Shown here piece after piece: positions 8,425-16,484 of a stretch of DNA of 40,586 nt. A program made the position numbers and the translations under genes. Source of the DNA: Bacteroidales bacterium (GTDB lineage Bacteria > Bacteroidota > Bacteroidia > Bacteroidales > UBA932); assembly GCA_017482565.1 (NCBI GenBank), contig JAFUMO010000019.1, forward strand, positions 1-40,586, given 5' to 3'. The notes under the pieces are model-generated. The model ran no database searches. It was not told the origin of the DNA and saw nothing but the letters and a program-made list of their open reading frames with translations. Position 1 is the stretch's first letter; every line of letters starts with the position of its first letter.

Positions 8425-9999
8425 TTAAAATTCCAAATCTCTTGTTGCAGCCTCCATCCCTATTATCTGTGCGCAGGTAAAGAATGAGGTCATGCTCACA
8501 CCCAGCACACCGTGCAGGTTCAGTGACTGTCCTGTGAGGAAAAGGTTCTCCACAGGTGTCTTTGGGGTGAGGAGGGTAAGCATCACATTGTTGCAGTCCT
8601 TCCTTATTCCGTAGGCCGAGCCCTGTGCTGTGGCTGTGTAGTCCCTGTAGGTGAGCGGTGTGCTGGTATATGCCCTTTCAACGGCACTCTCCAGCCCCGG
8701 AATCACCCTTCCGGCCAGTCCCAGGCACTCCTTCAGCTTCCTCTCCTTAAGCCCGGCATACTCCTGGGGTCTCTGCCCCACGCGGGAATTCTCAAAAGCG
8801 GCAACCTCCTCCCAATCCATTGGGGCCAGAAGGTCAAGCGCCAGGGCACAGTCCCTCCCCTGCAGGGGGGTGCCAATACCGCATCCGGCAATACCTGTGC
8901 CAAACTTTTCCACAGACCCGCTCCCTGCGCCCTTACGGCTCCTGTTGTAATAGCTTACCAGCAGCTTACCTTTTCCTGCTCCGTAGCCGCTCCAGAGGCT
9001 CTCCCCGTCATCCAGGTTGTAGACATACTGGTTGCGGTTCAGGTAAGGGACCATTCCCGGCTTGAGGGCCAGGTTTGCGGTAAACATGCCAAAGGTGTTC
9101 TCAAGCCTGTTAATCCTGTTGCGGTAAACCTTGCGCAGCCCTGCACTATCACCTACAAGGTTTATGGTTGTGGCCGGGTGCATGTCTGATATTATATATT
9201 TTGCCCCTAAGAACTCCTCCCCGCAGAATACCCCGCTTGGGAGAATCTCAGTAACCTCTTTTCCTGTAAGTACGGTGCCGCCCATCTTCCTGATGCTTTC
9301 CGCAAGGGAATCCGCTATCAGGCTTCCCCCTCCGCACAGCCTCCAGGCACTTTCAATGAAGGAGTTGTTTATCTGGGCGAATGTATACAGCGGCAGGTTG
9401 GGCCCAAGCTCCATCTTCAGCGATGTGCCCGCCAGTACCTCCCTCAGCAGCGGATCTGTTATGGTTTCACAAAGGAACTCATACGCGCTGCGGGCAAAAA
9501 GGGAGCCGGTGAGTACATCTTCCGCGGCTTTTGGGGAGAGGCTCATGGGAAGGCGTTCCCCAACCTCCTTCAGGATGGAGACGTACTTCTTCAGGTTCCC
9601 CCTCTGTGCAGGGAAATATTCGCACATTTTCTCCACAAAGGAATCATGCCCGTTGGCAAACATATAGCTGCGGCCGTTTATGTTCACCTCATCAAATGCC
9701 CCTCCATCCATCCTGGCCCACGGAAGCTCCAGCAGACCAAAATAATTGAAGATGGCATGAAGGGGCTGCCCTGCGTCAAGCCCCCCTACATAATGCATCC
9801 CCGCATCAAACTCCTGTATACCTTCTGCCCCGCGTCTGCGGTAGCTCTGCAGGCAGCCACCCAATACGGGGTTCTTCTCCAGAACACATACATTCAGACC
9901 GTTCTTGGCCAGGATGTATCCGCATTGAAGCCCCCCAAGGCCTCCGCCGGCAATTACGGCGTCATAATGTGCAATAGGCTGGTTTCCAGGTGTCATCAT
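8425..9999 (-). CDS. FAD-dependent oxidoreductase, CrtI / retinol-saturase / carotenoid-isomerase type
   Basis: About 524 residues from the ATGATG at 9999; this start overlaps the exporter stop, suggesting translational coupling. The N-terminal Rossmann motif AGGGLGGLQ with a downstream LEKNPVLGG binds FAD. The C-terminal block (STPLTYRDYT, LFLTGQSLN, GVLGVSMTS) is the phytoene-desaturase/retinol-saturase signature. These enzymes desaturate, saturate or isomerise polyene chains. A Gly-rich insertion lies near residues 345-375. Its presence in an ACP-dependent pathway suggests redox modification of conjugated double bonds before or after export. An amine-oxidase-like role on another substrate cannot be excluded. 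The fold assignment is strong; the reaction is inferred. Confidence 0.85.
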   Translation of the reverse strand: MMTPGNQPIAHYDAVIAGGGLGGLQCGYILAKNGLNVCVLEKNPVLGGCLQSYRRRGAEGIQEFDAGMHYVGGLDAGQPLHAIFNYFGLLELPWARMDGGAFDEVNINGRSYMFANGHDSFVEKMCEYFPAQRGNLKKYVSILKEVGERLPMSLSPKAAEDVLTGSLFARSAYEFLCETITDPLLREVLAGTSLKMELGPNLPLYTFAQINNSFIESAWRLCGGGSLIADSLAESIRKMGGTVLTGKEVTEILPSGVFCGEEFLGAKYIISDMHPATTINLVGDSAGLRKVYRNRINRLENTFGMFTANLALKPGMVPYLNRNQYVYNLDDGESLWSGYGAGKGKLLVSYYNRSRKGAGSGSVEKFGTGIAGCGIGTPLQGRDCALALDLLAPMDWEEVAAFENSRVGQRPQEYAGLKERKLKECLGLAGRVIPGLESAVERAYTSTPLTYRDYTATAQGSAYGIRKDCNNVMLTLLTPKTPVENLFLTGQSLNLHGVLGVSMTSFFTCAQIIGMEAATRDLEF

Positions 10000-12482
10000 T
10001 TGACCTTTTTTTCTTTCCACCTCTTGTAGATGTTGAACAGGAACGGCTCCAGGGTATAGGTGATGGCAATGGTTGATGCCATTCCTATGAGGGTGGAGAG
10101 CCCTATTGAACTTATGGCAGGGTGGGTGGCAAACATCAGCGATGCAATGCTCAGGATAAGCACCACGGCAGAGAAGAAGATTGCTGTCTTGTGGTATGTG
10201 AGCAGCGTAGGGTTGTCCTTGCCGCGGCCAAGGAGGCCGTCCATTACAAATATGCTGTAGTCCACACCTATTCCGAATATGAAGGTGGATATTACAATGT
10301 TTATCAGGTTGAACTGCATCCCGAACGCCCCCATCACGCCCAGTACAATGTACCAGCTCATGCCCATAGGGAGAAATGCAATCAGTGCCACCGGAATGTT
10401 GCGGAACGAGAGGAGCAGCACCACAAGTACAAAGAGTGATGAAATGTTCAATACTGTGTTGAAGTCATCATTCAGCAGCTCCACCATGTTCTGGGTGTAG
10501 AAGAAAGGATCTGCCACAATGATTGCGTTTGCAGGTATCCCCTCTGTCCCCTTCACAATGGCGTTGCTCACCTGGAGCATATCCTCAGGGAGGGCCTGGG
10601 CCGAGGTGAACACAAGGTATGTACTGTCTGTATATTCCACAAGGTTTGCCAGAAGACCGTCGGGAATAATGCCGGCATCCACAAGGGAGTTTGCCTCAAA
10701 TTCCCCCTCCACAAGGTCCATGAATGGCCCGAACATCCCCTCCTTGAACCCCTGGGCCTTGCCTGAGGCCAGGAGAAGCTTCCTCAACTCCTTCACCTTA
10801 CCTTCATTCCAGAACTCCTGCCACATCCCAATCCTCTCATTGGTTGTCTCAGTAGGGAGGAGGAGCATGGCCGAGTTTGTATATTTCTTTATAAGCCCTT
10901 CCTGTGCCAGTTCACGGCACTTCTTCTCAAGGGCAATGTTGTATGTAAGGGCGCTGTCGAGATCCCTGGAGAGTACAGCATAATATTTGCTCTCCATACC
11001 CGGCATGGTCTTTTCTGCCAGTATCTGCCCGGAGCGCACCACGTCAGGCTCATTATAGCCTATATTCTTCAGGTTTGAATCAAATCCCACATTCCTCCCG
11101 GTAAAGAGAGAGATTACAAAAACCACAACCACCAGCCCCACAAGCCATCTCTTCTTGTCGTAAGGGTAGTTGTTCAGCTTCTCTATAAAACCGAATGCCT
11201 TCCAGTTCACCCTGTTGCTCTCCGGCCTGAAGAAGTGCGGCAGGAACACCAGGCAGAAGAAAGTTGTACCTACCATTCCAAGGGAGGCAAAGAGACCGAA
11301 ATCTGAAAGGAGCTCTGATTCTGTGAATAGCAGCCCCATGAATGCCCCAATGGTGGTGACGCTTCCCATAAGGACAGGCTTCACCTGCTCACGGATAACC
11401 CTTTCCGGATCATTCACATATTTGTAGTGGGTAAGCACATGCAGGCAGTAGCTCAGGGCAACTCCCAGCACAATGGCTCCTATCCCCAAGGCCATCAGGG
11501 ACATGCTGCCCTTTATCAGGTATATTCCCGACAGTGCAAAGAATGCCCCGTACACCACAGGAACCAGCAGGAGCACAAGGGTGCTCTTGTTCCTGAAGCA
11601 GTACCAGATGATAAGGCATATCAGCACCAGCGAAAAGCTTAGGGTGATGGCCAGGTCGCTCTTTATCTGCCTTGAGTTGAATACGCTCTGTACGGGTGCT
11701 CCGTGAAAGAGCACTTCAATATCTGGGTTGGCGGCCTCAAATTTCTCTATTGTCCCCTCCAGCATCTCCACAAGGTATGTTCCCTGCCGGGAGTCAAATG
11801 CCTTGAAGTTGGGGGAGAGGAATGCAAGGGCTACAGTGCTGTCGGGAGTATAGAAATGCCCCTCCACAACCTTGTAGGTGCCACCCATCATGGAGGCCAT
11901 ATCCCCGTTCTGCTCCATGAAGATCTTGCGGATGGCGAGGGGGTCGTTCCTCACTATGTCATACCAGAACATTCCCTGGGCTGAGGAGAGGAGTTCCACA
12001 TTCTCCGCCATTGCTGCATCTGCATATTCCCTGTTGAGGCAGGAATCCATTGCCGGATAGAACCTCTCATCCAGGAATTGCGGCACATTCTCAAAGAGGT
12101 AGCCGAGGGCATCCTGCAGGATATACTCATCCAGCATCCAGGTGAGATCGGCAATGTAGTTTGTGGCAGTGTCCTGCAGCAGGAGGGAATCGGCAAAGGC
12201 ATCTGCGGCCTCAGCCAGCGCATAATGGCTCTCCTCATTGTACAAGGTGGAGTCCTTCAGGAGGAACTCAAGGAAAATCTTGTCCTTCACCTTGAGGTTG
12301 TTGAACGCAAATCCGGCCGATCTGCTCTCATCTGTAGAGGGGAGGAGCTTGGAAATGTCCTCCTCGTATGTAACCTTGCTCCCCAAGAAAACGAACAGCA
12401 GGGAACTGGCTGTGAGCAAAGTGTAAAATAGAGCCTTCCTGCGGCCCAATATCCTGTATAGTCTTATTGCAAGCTCTGTCAT
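9996..12482 (-). CDS. MMPL/RND-type lipid exporter
   Basis: About 828 residues from the ATG at 12482; a GTG at 12494 in frame is possible. The topology is the duplicated RND/MMPL plan: one N-terminal helix, a large periplasmic loop (about 40-265), a bundle of helices (about 270-430), a second helix and loop (about 445-660), then a second bundle (about 665-820). The second bundle contains FIFGIGVDYSIFVMDG, the sterol-sensing-like MMPL motif with an intramembrane Asp; the first half has GIGAIVLGVALSYCLH. Such proteins are proton-driven exporters of lipids and polyketides. It lies 15 bp after the second dehydratase. In aryl-polyene clusters a homologue is thought to move the finished lipid out of the inner membrane. 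Confidence 0.9.
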   Translation of the reverse strand: MTELAIRLYRILGRRKALFYTLLTASSLLFVFLGSKVTYEEDISKLLPSTDESRSAGFAFNNLKVKDKIFLEFLLKDSTLYNEESHYALAEAADAFADSLLLQDTATNYIADLTWMLDEYILQDALGYLFENVPQFLDERFYPAMDSCLNREYADAAMAENVELLSSAQGMFWYDIVRNDPLAIRKIFMEQNGDMASMMGGTYKVVEGHFYTPDSTVALAFLSPNFKAFDSRQGTYLVEMLEGTIEKFEAANPDIEVLFHGAPVQSVFNSRQIKSDLAITLSFSLVLICLIIWYCFRNKSTLVLLLVPVVYGAFFALSGIYLIKGSMSLMALGIGAIVLGVALSYCLHVLTHYKYVNDPERVIREQVKPVLMGSVTTIGAFMGLLFTESELLSDFGLFASLGMVGTTFFCLVFLPHFFRPESNRVNWKAFGFIEKLNNYPYDKKRWLVGLVVVVFVISLFTGRNVGFDSNLKNIGYNEPDVVRSGQILAEKTMPGMESKYYAVLSRDLDSALTYNIALEKKCRELAQEGLIKKYTNSAMLLLPTETTNERIGMWQEFWNEGKVKELRKLLLASGKAQGFKEGMFGPFMDLVEGEFEANSLVDAGIIPDGLLANLVEYTDSTYLVFTSAQALPEDMLQVSNAIVKGTEGIPANAIIVADPFFYTQNMVELLNDDFNTVLNISSLFVLVVLLLSFRNIPVALIAFLPMGMSWYIVLGVMGAFGMQFNLINIVISTFIFGIGVDYSIFVMDGLLGRGKDNPTLLTYHKTAIFFSAVVLILSIASLMFATHPAISSIGLSTLIGMASTIAITYTLEPFLFNIYKRWKEKKVK

Positions 12483-12497
12483 GATTCTTTCCACCCG

Positions 12498-12902
12498 CTA
12501 TCTTACGGGCGACAATTCTGCGGATATTTCAAAAAATTTCATCTCCGGCTTCCCAAGGGCACAGCCGGATGCCTTCATCTTGTAGATTATTCCTGTACCC
12601 TCCTTCTCTCCCTGCTCAAGATGGATTTCAACCATCAGTTCAGGGTTCTTCTGGGGTGCCATAACTTCAAGCAGCCTGTATTGCTTTATGTAGCTGATGA
12701 GGAACTTCTCATGCGCCATTATCTGGGCACACTCCTTCACCATTTGCAATGAGCATACTCCGGGGCATACGGGCTCTCCCGGGAAGTGCCCCTCGTATAC
12801 CGGATGGTCTGCCAGCAGGTTTATCTTGAACCTGCCGTGGCGGGTATCCGAGTTTGGGTAGGATATCTTCCTTATTGTAAAATAACTGTCCTGCAGCTTC
12901 AT
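12498..12902 (-). CDS. FabZ-like 3-hydroxyacyl-ACP dehydratase, ApeI-like, catalytic Glu replaced
   Basis: A 134-residue hot-dog protein carrying HPVYEGHFPGEPVCPGV (33-49). The catalytic His39 and the HFPG loop are intact, but the Glu that FabZ has four residues after PGV is Gln53 here (PGVCSLQMVKE). The start codon overlaps the stop of the upstream dehydratase gene as TAATG, so the two are probably translated together and may form a heterodimer. The expected reaction is dehydration of 3-hydroxyacyl-ACP to the trans-2-enoyl form; without an enoyl reductase in the operon the double bonds would be kept, giving a polyene. The fold is clear; activity of this subunit alone is uncertain. Confidence 0.85.
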   Translation of the reverse strand: MKLQDSYFTIRKISYPNSDTRHGRFKINLLADHPVYEGHFPGEPVCPGVCSLQMVKECAQIMAHEKFLISYIKQYRLLEVMAPQKNPELMVEIHLEQGEKEGTGIIYKMKASGCALGKPEMKFFEISAELSPVR

Positions 12903-13318
12903 TACTCTTCTCTGATAAAAATTTTCATCTGGCAGCTGGCGGCAACCTGGCCGTCAACGTGTGTGGTGGCATTGATGAGCGTGATGCCCATAGCCTCCGA
13001 GACAACCTTTATTGTTGTCTCCATTGTCTCCTCAATCTTGGGGAGGAAATTGAGTGTGAACTTCTTCACCTCTCCAATAAACCCTACAGGGACCGGCTTC
13101 CCTGCTTCCCTGCAGTTGTAGCCTGCCATGGCAGATGCACTCTGTGCCATGTGCTCTATGATTCCCGCCTCCGCTATATGGCCGTGGTGGCAGAACATGT
13201 TGTTGCCGCTTATAAACAAACATGTAGTGGCATCCTGAGCGGATGCACTACATAATTTGTCAACCATTACTATAGGATGGCGCTGGGGAATCAGGTCACT
13301 AATTCTCCATTCTTTCAT
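12902..13318 (-). CDS. Second hot-dog 3-hydroxyacyl-ACP dehydratase, ApeP-like
   Basis: 138 residues from the ATG at 13318; the frame reaches 13342 only through a TTG. The motif MFCHHGHIAEAGIIEHMAQS (41-60) corresponds to the FabZ/FabA active site, with a His (44 or 45) and Glu55 both present, and the start RHPIVMVDKL is typical of FabZ-like N-termini. It overlaps the ACP gene by 20 bp upstream and the next dehydratase by the TAATG junction. Since its partner lacks the Glu, this subunit probably supplies the acid in a mixed active site or carries full activity. In aryl-polyene systems the paired dehydratases ApeI and ApeP form a heterocomplex; the same is predicted here. Confidence 0.83.
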   Translation of the reverse strand: MKEWRISDLIPQRHPIVMVDKLCSASAQDATTCLFISGNNMFCHHGHIAEAGIIEHMAQSASAMAGYNCREAGKPVPVGFIGEVKKFTLNFLPKIEETMETTIKVVSEAMGITLINATTHVDGQVAASCQMKIFIREE

Positions 13319-13544
13319 AAACAAAATCGTATAGCTGGCCAAAGTTCTTGATAGAAGCTACCTCTGTACCTTTGATCTTTACACCAAAAGTCTCCTCAAT
13401 GAGGGCAACCATGTCCACAAGGCTGAGACTGTCCAGATCCAGGGTCTTCTTGATGTCAGCCTCAGGGGTAATAACTTCTGTCTCTACCTCAAATTCCTCT
13501 GCAAGCACCTCAATGGTCTTTGCAATCATTTCGTCTTTAGTCAT
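13299..13544 (-). CDS. Acyl carrier protein
   Basis: An 81-residue acidic helical protein with the phosphopantetheine attachment motif DLDSLSLVD, Ser39 being the modified residue. Length and charge fit a type II ACP. It is located 24 bp after the ketosynthase and overlaps the following dehydratase by 20 bp, so it is the pathway-dedicated carrier. No phosphopantetheinyl transferase is in the window, so a chromosomal AcpS/Sfp-type enzyme must activate it. The sequence is rich in Glu and has a short helix I, as for ACPs of fatty-acid-like polyene pathways. Only one ACP is present, whereas many aryl-polyene clusters have two. Confidence 0.95.
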   Translation of the reverse strand: MTKDEMIAKTIEVLAEEFEVETEVITPEADIKKTLDLDSLSLVDMVALIEETFGVKIKGTEVASIKNFGQLYDFVYERMEN

Positions 13545-13568
13545 GTCTTTAAAGTTTAATCAGGTTTA

Positions 13569-14789
13569 TTATAGATTTCTAATTATCAATGTTGAGTTGG
13601 TGCCTCCAAAACCGAATGAGTTTGAAAGGAAAGTGTCAAATTTCTTCTCAATCCTCTTGCCCGGGATGTTCAGCTTTGCAGAATCCTCATCAGGATTCTC
13701 AAAGTTGATGTTTGCACCAATGAAATCATTCTTCATCATAAGTGTAGAGTAGATGATTTCAGATGCACCTGCCATCCACATCTCGTGGCCTGTCTGCGAT
13801 TTGGTTGAGGTAACCTCAGGCATGTTGTCACCAAATACCTGGTAGATTGCCTTGGCCTCATTTGCATCACCCTTAGGGGTTGAGGTTGCGTGTGCGTTTA
13901 TGTAGCCTATCTCCCTCTTGTCTATGCCGGCAAGCCTCAATGCCATCTCAAGCGAGCGGGCAGGGCCGTCAACGTTAGGGACAGAAATGTGGTCTCCGTT
14001 TGATGAGAAGCCGTAGCTGAGCACCTCTGCAATGATAGGGGCACCTCTTCTTACTGCACTCTCATAGCTTTCAATGATTACAGTGGCTGCACCGCCGCCA
14101 GGTACAAGGCCGTCGCGGTCCCTGTCAAACGGGCGTGAAGCCTTCTCCGGGGCATCCTCCCTTATTGAGAATGCGCTTATGCCGTCAAAGCTTCCTATTG
14201 AGAACGGGTTCACCTCCTGTGCACCGCCGCAGATTACCATCTCCTGAAGCCCGTTCCTGATAAGCATGGCTCCAAGGCCTATGGCGTGTGAACCGCTGGC
14301 ACATGCGCCTGAAACTGTAAGGTTCATACCCTTGAGCTTGAAGATGCATGCAAGGTTCATGGTAACTGTTGAGTTCATGCTCTGGAAGATTGCACCTGAA
14401 CCTACAAGGGTGGTGTCCTTCTTCTCCCTCATAGTATCCACGCTCTTTACAACAGGATCAGCGCTGCTGTCATTTCCATAAAGGATGCCTACCTCATGGC
14501 TGTTGAGGTAATCCTGATCTATTCCTGCATGCCTCAATGCATCAGCGGTTGCGCAATATGCATATTTGGCCTGCTCAGGCATATATACCCTCTGGCTTCT
14601 GCTGAGCTCCTTCTTAAGGTCAGGAATCTCAAGATGTGCTGTAAGGGCAGACCTGAAACCCATCTCCTTGCGGAGGGGGTCAAAAATGATTCCACTCTTT
14701 CCGTGATACAGGGAATCCTTCACTTCCTCCAAAGTCTTTCCGAGGCAAGAATAAATTCCCATTCCGGTAATTACAACTCTTCTATCCAT
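13569..14789 (-). CDS. Beta-ketoacyl-ACP synthase (KAS II-like), pathway ketosynthase
   Basis: 406 residues from the ATG at 14789; the 14 residues before it in the open frame are not family-like. The catalytic triad is complete: Cys163 in SGACASGSH, His300 in NAHATSTPKGD and His335 in KSQTGHEMW, so it is an active condensing enzyme rather than a chain-length factor (which lacks the Cys). The C-terminal SNSFGFGGTNST is the usual glycine-rich loop. It catalyses decarboxylative condensation of malonyl-ACP with the growing chain. It is 17 bp downstream of the acyltransferase gene and followed by the ACP gene. No partner KS/CLF is nearby, so chain length control is not of the classical KS-CLF type. 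Confidence 0.93.
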   Translation of the reverse strand: MDRRVVITGMGIYSCLGKTLEEVKDSLYHGKSGIIFDPLRKEMGFRSALTAHLEIPDLKKELSRSQRVYMPEQAKYAYCATADALRHAGIDQDYLNSHEVGILYGNDSSADPVVKSVDTMREKKDTTLVGSGAIFQSMNSTVTMNLACIFKLKGMNLTVSGACASGSHAIGLGAMLIRNGLQEMVICGGAQEVNPFSIGSFDGISAFSIREDAPEKASRPFDRDRDGLVPGGGAATVIIESYESAVRRGAPIIAEVLSYGFSSNGDHISVPNVDGPARSLEMALRLAGIDKREIGYINAHATSTPKGDANEAKAIYQVFGDNMPEVTSTKSQTGHEMWMAGASEIIYSTLMMKNDFIGANINFENPDEDSAKLNIPGKRIEKKFDTFLSNSFGFGGTNSTLIIRNL

Positions 14790-14806
14790 TTGTATCAATA
14801 TCTTTT

Positions 14807-16159
14807 TTATAAATTTCTCAATTTGTTCCACAATTCATTGTGTCTGCGCTGCAGCTCCTGTCCCTTCCCGGTATCCTTATGCCTGAGCCACCTGAGGTCC
14901 CTCACCGCATTGCCCACACATTTTGTATAGTTCCATGCAAAGATACAAAGAAGTGGAATGAGTACCACATGTGCAAGCCCCATCCAAAAAGAATCTGTTC
15001 CAAAATATGTAACAAGGAACACTATAAGGGAGAACAGGGGTATCAGCAGCAGTGCGTTGAATGCATAGATGAATGTCCCCTGGAACATTATGTCCGTGCT
15101 TACTTTCTTGTGCACGAACTTTGGAATTGCGTACAGCAGCAGTGATGGCCACAATGAGAAGATGTAGAGCTCCACGAACATGAATGCCAGCACCAGTTTC
15201 AGGGCAGCCATTATTCCCTGCGGCTTTTTCTCCAGGGACTCACTTCTTGTCCCCAGCTCCTTCACACCTTTCTGTTCCTCCCTTGCAAGGGTATAAATCT
15301 CCTCTGCACTGGCAGGGTCACTCTCCTTCAGTTCCTCCAGCTTGGCGCATAGTTCCTTGTCCGAGACAAGCCTGCTTGGAAGATAATCTGCATCAATCCC
15401 TTTCTGTGTGGCATACTCCTTGCCGTAGGTTGTGCGGATATAGTCTATTGCATCATAGTTCTCCAGGTCTTCAATGTTGAGCATCAGGCTGTTTATCTGC
15501 TCCCTCACAAGGGTGTTCACCTGCCTCTTTGCGGTGCGCGGCTTGGTCTTGTACAGCTCATAGAACGGCTTCAGGGAGATAGGGGTGCCGAATTTTACCA
15601 TGAACTGCCCCTGTATCTCAAAATAGTTGCGGTAGTGGTTGCATGAGGGGAGTATGAAGATCTCTGTATTGAAGTTGTCCATTTCGGCAGCTTCAAATGC
15701 CAGCTTCAGATATCCCATTGAGAATGTTCCCAACCACCTCTTGTCCTGGTGCCCTGCCTCCGGATACATTACAATTGTACGGCCGTTTACGAGTTCGCGT
15801 TCTGTAATCTTGAAGGTCTCGTCATTCTTGCCAAGAGCTCCTTCGCCCTCGTAGTCAAGACGGAATGCCGGCAGCAGTCCTATTGCCCTGAGAAACTTGT
15901 TGGCAATGGGATGCAGTGCAAACACATCTGCGCGGGTGATGAAATTGGGTTTGCGGTCCCTGAATGTGAACAGCACGCCAAGAGGGTCATTCAGGCAGTT
16001 CTGGTGGTTTGAAACCACAAGGGTAGGGATACCGTCTGCCGGAATATTCTCCGGATTTATGCTGTATGTCTTCTTATAATATACTTTATCATGTATAAGA
16101 CGCAGGTATACCTTGAACATCCTGTAGATTATACCTGGCTTGCCTGAATTTTTCTCCAT
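14807..16159 (-). CDS. PlsC-type acyltransferase with C-terminal membrane segments; first gene of the operon
   Basis: About 450 residues. The start at 16159 is preceded by GGAGG five bases upstream; the ATG at 16180 in frame is the alternative. Residues ~45-210 form a lysophospholipid-acyltransferase-like domain: the His-Asp box reads SNHQNCLNDP, with five residues between His and Asp rather than the usual four, and the glycerophosphate-binding region reads YPEAGHQDKR instead of the common PEGTRS. About 100 residues of charged, helical linker follow, then two or three membrane helices near the C-terminus (about 315-415). It probably acylates a lipid or hydroxy acceptor with the pathway product at the inner membrane. 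The same type opens many aryl-polyene and flexirubin clusters. Acceptor unknown. Confidence 0.85.
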   Translation of the reverse strand: MEKNSGKPGIIYRMFKVYLRLIHDKVYYKKTYSINPENIPADGIPTLVVSNHQNCLNDPLGVLFTFRDRKPNFITRADVFALHPIANKFLRAIGLLPAFRLDYEGEGALGKNDETFKITERELVNGRTIVMYPEAGHQDKRWLGTFSMGYLKLAFEAAEMDNFNTEIFILPSCNHYRNYFEIQGQFMVKFGTPISLKPFYELYKTKPRTAKRQVNTLVREQINSLMLNIEDLENYDAIDYIRTTYGKEYATQKGIDADYLPSRLVSDKELCAKLEELKESDPASAEEIYTLAREEQKGVKELGTRSESLEKKPQGIMAALKLVLAFMFVELYIFSLWPSLLLYAIPKFVHKKVSTDIMFQGTFIYAFNALLLIPLFSLIVFLVTYFGTDSFWMGLAHVVLIPLLCIFAWNYTKCVGNAVRDLRWLRHKDTGKGQELQRRHNELWNKLRNL

Positions 16160-16197
16160 CTGCTCCTCCGTTTGTTTCATTCGCAAATTAGCGCATG

Positions 16198-16229
16198 CAA
16201 AAATATAAAATAATGGAGATTTGACCAAA
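16198..16229 (-). promoter_or_regulatory. Promoter of the acyl/polyene operon
   Basis: On the minus strand TTTG (16229-16226), 20 nt, then TATTTTTG (16205-16198), the Bacteroidota sigma-ABfr pattern TTTG-N19..21-TAnnTTTG. Transcription would start near 16194, giving a leader of about 35 nt to the ATG at 16159. No strong terminator separates the eleven genes downstream. Confidence 0.6.
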
Positions 16230-16300
16230 TTGGCAAGATAATGGTGAATTTTTATAGTATTGTGGAACAGGAGGCTATAGATTTGGACTGAGTGGATGTG

Positions 16301-16333
16301 AAAATAAAAAAGGCTCTCAAGAAGTTGAGAGCC
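16301..16333 (-). terminator. Intrinsic terminator of tRNA-Glu
   Basis: On the minus strand a 9-bp stem GGCTCTCAA/TTGAGAGCC (16333-16325 with 16320-16312, 4-nt loop) is followed by a T-rich run (16310-16301). It ends the tRNA transcript 5 nt after the tRNA, and separates it from the operon downstream. Confidence 0.9.
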
Positions 16334-16337
16334 TTTG

Positions 16338-16409
16338 TACGGGATAGGAGAATCGAACTCCTATTTGAAGAATGAGAATCTTCCGTCCTAACCGTTAGAC
16401 GAATCCCGC
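16338..16409 (-). tRNA. tRNA-Glu (anticodon CTC)
   Basis: Reading the minus strand, a full cloverleaf can be drawn: acceptor GCGGGAT with ATCCCGT (first pair G-U), D arm GTC...GAC, anticodon stem GAAGA/TCTTC with loop TTCTCAT giving anticodon CTC, variable loop AAAT, and T arm AGGAG-TTCGATT-CTCCT. The discriminator is A, and CCA is not encoded, so it must be added. It decodes GAG. A promoter and a terminator flank it exactly. Confidence 0.95.
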
Positions 16410-16428
16410 GTCTTGTCGTTTGGGATTG

Positions 16429-16459
16429 CAAAGGTACAAATTAAATTCAAACTTCCAAA
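16429..16459 (-). promoter_or_regulatory. Promoter of tRNA-Glu
   Basis: TTTG (16459-16456), a 19-nt spacer, then TACCTTTG (16436-16429) on the minus strand, a perfect match to the Bacteroidota consensus. Predicted start near 16425, 15 nt before the mature 5' end. It lies only about 25 bp after the stop codon of the DUF3857 gene. Confidence 0.75.
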
Positions 16460-16484
16460 TTTTTTTGCGAAAAATTTTAAAAAA

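Noticed and set aside
12482-12494. GTG start of the MMPL exporter
   Set aside because: The ATG at 12482 fits better with the spacing after the dehydratase; four extra residues do not affect the call.
13569-14789. Reading the ketosynthase as a chain-length factor
   Set aside because: The Cys163-His300-His335 triad is intact, so it is a true condensing enzyme.
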